DNA of 64,000 nucleotides, from positions 100,156 to 164,155 of the forward strand of contig NZ_PVEN01000018.1 in NCBI RefSeq assembly GCF_002973525.1, written 5' to 3'. Within the stretch, counting starts at the first letter, position 1, and every line of letters starts with the position of its first letter. This DNA comes from Paraburkholderia sp. BL21I4N1 (GTDB taxonomy: Bacteria > Pseudomonadota > Gammaproteobacteria > Burkholderiales > Burkholderiaceae). This document shows positions 61,650 through 64,000 of the stretch, one piece after another. The notes beneath the pieces are model-generated. The model searched no databases. It worked only from the letters and a program-made list of their open reading frames with translations, and was not told the DNA's origin. The position numbers were made by a program, and so were the translations under genes.

Positions 61650-62750
61650 ATGATCCCAGTCACCATCCTCACCGGCTTTCTCGGCAGCGGCAAAACCACC
61701 CTGCTCAAGCGCATCCTGAACGAAAAGCACGGCATGAAGATCGCCGTGATCGAAAACGAGTTCGGCGAAGAAAACATCGACAACGAAATTCTCGTGCAGG
61801 ACACGACCGAACAGATCATCCAGATGAGCAACGGCTGCATCTGCTGCACGATCCGCGGCGACCTCGCGCGCGTGCTGGGCGATCTGGCGGCCAAGAAGCA
61901 GGCGGGCGAAGTGGATTTCGACCGCATCGTGATCGAGACCACTGGTCTCGCGAATCCGGGGCCGGTCGCGCAGACCTTCTTCATGGATAACCAGATCGCG
62001 GACGAATTCCTGCTCGACGCCATCATCACGCTGGTCGACGCGAAGCACGCGAACCACCAGTTGGACGAACACGAAGTGGTGCAGCGCCAGGTCGGTTTCG
62101 CCGACCGCCTGTTCATCACCAAGGCCGACCTCGTCGACGAAAAGCATGTGGACGCACTGCGCCACCGTCTGTTGCACATGAATCCGAAAGCGGCGATCAA
62201 GGTCGTCAATTTCGGCGAAGCGGACATTAAGGAAATCTTCGACCTGCGCGGCTTCAACCTGAATTCGAAGCTCGAAATCGACCCGGACTTCCTCGCCGAA
62301 GACGAACACGCGCACAGCCACGCTCACGCGCACGACGAGCATGGCCATACGCACGCCCACGACGATCACGATCACGCCGATTGCGATCACGACCACGGCA
62401 AGTGTGATCACGAAGGCCACGATCACGCGCACCATCACCATGCGCACCACGACGACAAGATCAAGTCGTTCGTCTACCGCAACGACCGCCCGTTCGACCC
62501 GAACAAGTTGGAAGACTTCCTCGGCGGCATCCTGCAGATTTACGGCGAACGCCTGCTGCGCTACAAGGGCGTGCTCTATATGAAGGGCGTCGACCGCAAA
62601 GTCGTCTTCCAGGGCGTGCATCAGATGATGGGCAGCGATCTGGCCGCGAAATGGCAGCCGATCGAGAAAAAGACTAACAAGATGGTGTTTATCGGTATCG
62701 AACTGCCGCAAGACCTGATCACCGACGGTCTGGACGCCTGCCTCGCATAA
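61650..62750 (+). CDS. CobW/COG0523 family GTPase with His-rich metal-binding segment
   Basis: 366 residues. P-loop TGFLGSGKTTLLKRI, the metal motif C63-x-C65-C66 in NGCICCTIRGDL, ETTGLANPGPVA and the NKxD-like ITKADLVD. Residues 220-267 form a linker with more than twenty His plus Asp and two Cys, a likely zinc store or exchange arm. The C-terminal CobW_C domain follows (SFVYRNDRPFDPNKLEDFL). COG0523 GTPases act as metallochaperones, several for zinc under Zur control; I see no convincing Zur site upstream. Cobalt or cobalamin work is less likely because no cob genes adjoin. Confidence 0.93.
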   Translation: MIPVTILTGFLGSGKTTLLKRILNEKHGMKIAVIENEFGEENIDNEILVQDTTEQIIQMSNGCICCTIRGDLARVLGDLAAKKQAGEVDFDRIVIETTGLANPGPVAQTFFMDNQIADEFLLDAIITLVDAKHANHQLDEHEVVQRQVGFADRLFITKADLVDEKHVDALRHRLLHMNPKAAIKVVNFGEADIKEIFDLRGFNLNSKLEIDPDFLAEDEHAHSHAHAHDEHGHTHAHDDHDHADCDHDHGKCDHEGHDHAHHHHAHHDDKIKSFVYRNDRPFDPNKLEDFLGGILQIYGERLLRYKGVLYMKGVDRKVVFQGVHQMMGSDLAAKWQPIEKKTNKMVFIGIELPQDLITDGLDACLA

Positions 62751-63399
62751 ATGCCCGGCCGAGGGCGTCGGGCAAACGCCCGCGCCCCGTCGGCGCCGCC
62801 GCCCGCGCGTTAGCGCGGTCGCGGCACGCGCCGTGCTATGGGGCTCTTAAATACGCGTGCTGCATGACGCGAGGCGCGGCATTCCTCTGCTGAATGCGAG
62901 CAGGCGGAGCCGAAAGCCCGCTGAAATGTCGCGCGTGTGAAAAGCGCGTGAAAACCCTGCTGTATTAAAGCGTGCACGACCATCGCTTTTTGGTCTGGCG
63001 CGCGTTATATTTTCGGGATATCGGCGCGCCGTACGGGGTTTTTCGCGAGATGCGGTGCCGGATTGTGATTCAGTTACAATACGTGCCCACTGGAGAATGA
63101 CAACGAATTGCCCGGTCAGCGCGTATCCCGCGCCGGGCCTGAAACGGCGCCGGAAAATCTTGTCCGGAACTACGCCGACAATGCCGGCTGGCAGCGCCTG
63201 AACAGGCGCGCTGTCGGCAAGCAATGCCTCAGGAGCATTTGAGAATCGGTTTCCAGAGGAGTTCGGCCCCGCATAGGCGCTGCGACAGTCCATCGTCCGT
63301 GCCTGCCCTGCGCTCAGCGTCTTCAAGGCGCCTTTGCGGGCAATACGAAAGTGCGGGCACTATGTAAGAGTTTTGCCTCACATTGAAGAAGTAAGCCAG
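62751..63399 (+). other. 649-base region between the GTPase gene and dksA
   Basis: No supported gene. ORFs on the minus strand are Arg/Ser-rich shadows. TACAAT at 63075-63080 is a possible -10 box for dksA; it would give a leader of about 310 bases. A 34-codon ORF at 63097 has its GGAG only one base from the ATG and is unlikely. Confidence 0.4.
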
Positions 63400-63819
63400 A
63401 TGACGACGAAACGACTCTTGACCGAAGCCGAAATCCTGAAGATGAGCGACAAGGATTACATGAATGAGGATCAGCTCGCTTTCTTCAAGAACAAGCTCGA
63501 ACAGCTGCAAGCGGACATTCTCCGCAATGCCGGCCAGACGACCGAGAACCTGCGCGAAACCGTAATCGTGCCGGACCCGGCCGACCGCGCCACGATCGAA
63601 GAAGAGCATGCGCTGGAACTGCGCACGCGCGACCGCGAACGCAAGCTGCTGAAGAAGGTGCAGCAATCGATCGCGCGCATCGATTCGGGCGACTACGGCT
63701 GGTGCGAAGAAACCGGCGAGCCGATCGGCATTCCGCGTCTGCTCGCGCGGCCCACGGCTACCCTGTCGCTCGAAGCGCAGGAGCGCCGCGAATTGCGCCA
63801 GAAGCTGTTCGGCGACTGA
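63400..63819 (+). CDS. dksA: RNA polymerase-binding regulator DksA (single-Cys form)
   Basis: 139 residues. The coiled-coil tip motif D59-P-A-D62-R-A64 is intact, as are the flanking helices (NEDQLAFFKNKLEQLQADIL, HALELRTRDRERKLLKKVQQSI). The C-terminal globular part is GWCEETGEPIGIPRLLARPTATLSLEAQ: only one of the four zinc-finger Cys of E. coli DksA (Cys102) remains, so this protein should fold without zinc. DksA binds the RNA polymerase secondary channel and acts with ppGpp. ATG 63400 gives the standard MTTKRLLTEAEIL start. Confidence 0.95.
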   Translation: MTTKRLLTEAEILKMSDKDYMNEDQLAFFKNKLEQLQADILRNAGQTTENLRETVIVPDPADRATIEEEHALELRTRDRERKLLKKVQQSIARIDSGDYGWCEETGEPIGIPRLLARPTATLSLEAQERRELRQKLFGD

Positions 63820-63870
63820 ACGCCTGCGGCGCGGCTTCGGCCCCGCGCCCTCGAACGCTGCTTCGTCGAG

Positions 63871-63899
63871 AGGCGCACGGTGATCCGTGCGCCTTTTTT
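63871..63899 (+). terminator. Terminator of dksA
   Basis: Perfect 10-bp stem (63871-63880 with 63885-63894), TGAT loop, six T. Confidence 0.95.
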
Positions 63900-63906
63900 C
63901 TTTTGT

Positions 63907-64000
63907 GTGACCCGTCCTGAAATAAGTTGACACCTGATCCTGCGGGAAGAAGGAGAGTCAAATTGGAAACGGGTTCGAAGCGAACGCAGCGTGATTACAC
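63907..64000 (+). mobile_element. Left end of an IS3-type insertion sequence (cut by window end)
   Basis: From about 63907 (TGACCCGTCCTGAAATAAG) the sequence looks like a terminal inverted repeat followed by a Shine-Dalgarno and a transposase start. It lies eight bases after the dksA terminator. Exact boundary and target duplication cannot be set without the right end. Confidence 0.6.
63963..64000 (+). CDS. Transposase N-terminus (partial, IS3-type OrfA)
   Basis: TTG start with AAGGAG eight bases upstream; the 12 readable codons give LETGSKRTQRDY followed by a partial Thr codon. TQRDYT is the opening of helix-turn-helix OrfA proteins of IS3-family elements common in Paraburkholderia (family knowledge from memory). 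Continues past the window. Confidence 0.55.
   Translation, partial: METGSKRTQRDY

Noticed and set aside
63097..63201. 34-codon ORF in the dksA leader
   Set aside because: The GGAG lies one base from the ATG, too close for initiation, and the peptide shows no coding signal.

Overview
The window is a GC-rich stretch of a Burkholderiaceae chromosome, most likely Paraburkholderia. Evidence: the block lpxL-dapF-DUF484-xerC-rlmI-cobW-dksA divergent from metK, the DUF4148 and DUF3185 small proteins, a high-potential iron-sulfur protein, very high GC at third codon positions, and a NodT-type RND efflux operon. About 54 genes look real; I see no rRNA, tRNA or CRISPR. Many starts were moved inward from the longest open frame to a start with a visible Shine-Dalgarno sequence.

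Layout. 0-3 kb: end of an MFS transporter, then a lipoprotein with an 81-residue Thr-Pro tract. 3-17 kb: mostly single metabolic genes (cupin protein, branched-chain amino acid binding protein, nitronate monooxygenase, dienelactone hydrolase, amidase, MHS transporter, HiPIP, FAD oxidoreductase, DUF4148 protein, a Lon-like AAA ATPase without protease domain, a secreted protein, an EEP-family hydrolase). 16.5-24 kb: a sugar regulon: aldose 1-epimerase divergent from a LacI-type regulator, followed by a ribose/galactofuranose-type ABC importer (binding protein, double ATPase, two permeases). Three copies of an AT-rich 11-mer sit exactly in the control regions of this regulon. 24.5-29 kb: ferredoxin-NADP reductase, a cytosolic two-component pair, an amino acid permease.

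29-31 kb: two adjacent paralogous coiled-coil proteins of unknown function, each behind a duplicated promoter/leader that aligns without gaps. This is the least explained part of the window. 31-39 kb: a seven-gene operon for a molybdenum hydroxylase of the form II CoxL type (S, L, M subunits plus MoxR ATPase, VWA protein, CoxG and XdhC maturation factors). 39-43 kb: PepSY membrane protein with a Fur-like box upstream, transglutaminase-like DUF3857 protein, SrkA kinase, a 70-residue protein.

43.5-50 kb: RND pump, periplasmic adaptor and outer membrane factor in one operon, preceded by a short ORF that ends two bases before the pump gene. 50-54 kb: MFS exporter, small membrane proteins, aldo/keto reductase, phytanoyl-CoA dioxygenase family protein. 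55-64 kb: the housekeeping block (SAM synthesis, lipid A acylation, lysine/peptidoglycan precursor, chromosome dimer resolution, rRNA methylation, metallochaperone GTPase, DksA). Right after the dksA terminator, the left end of an IS3-type insertion sequence begins and runs off the window.
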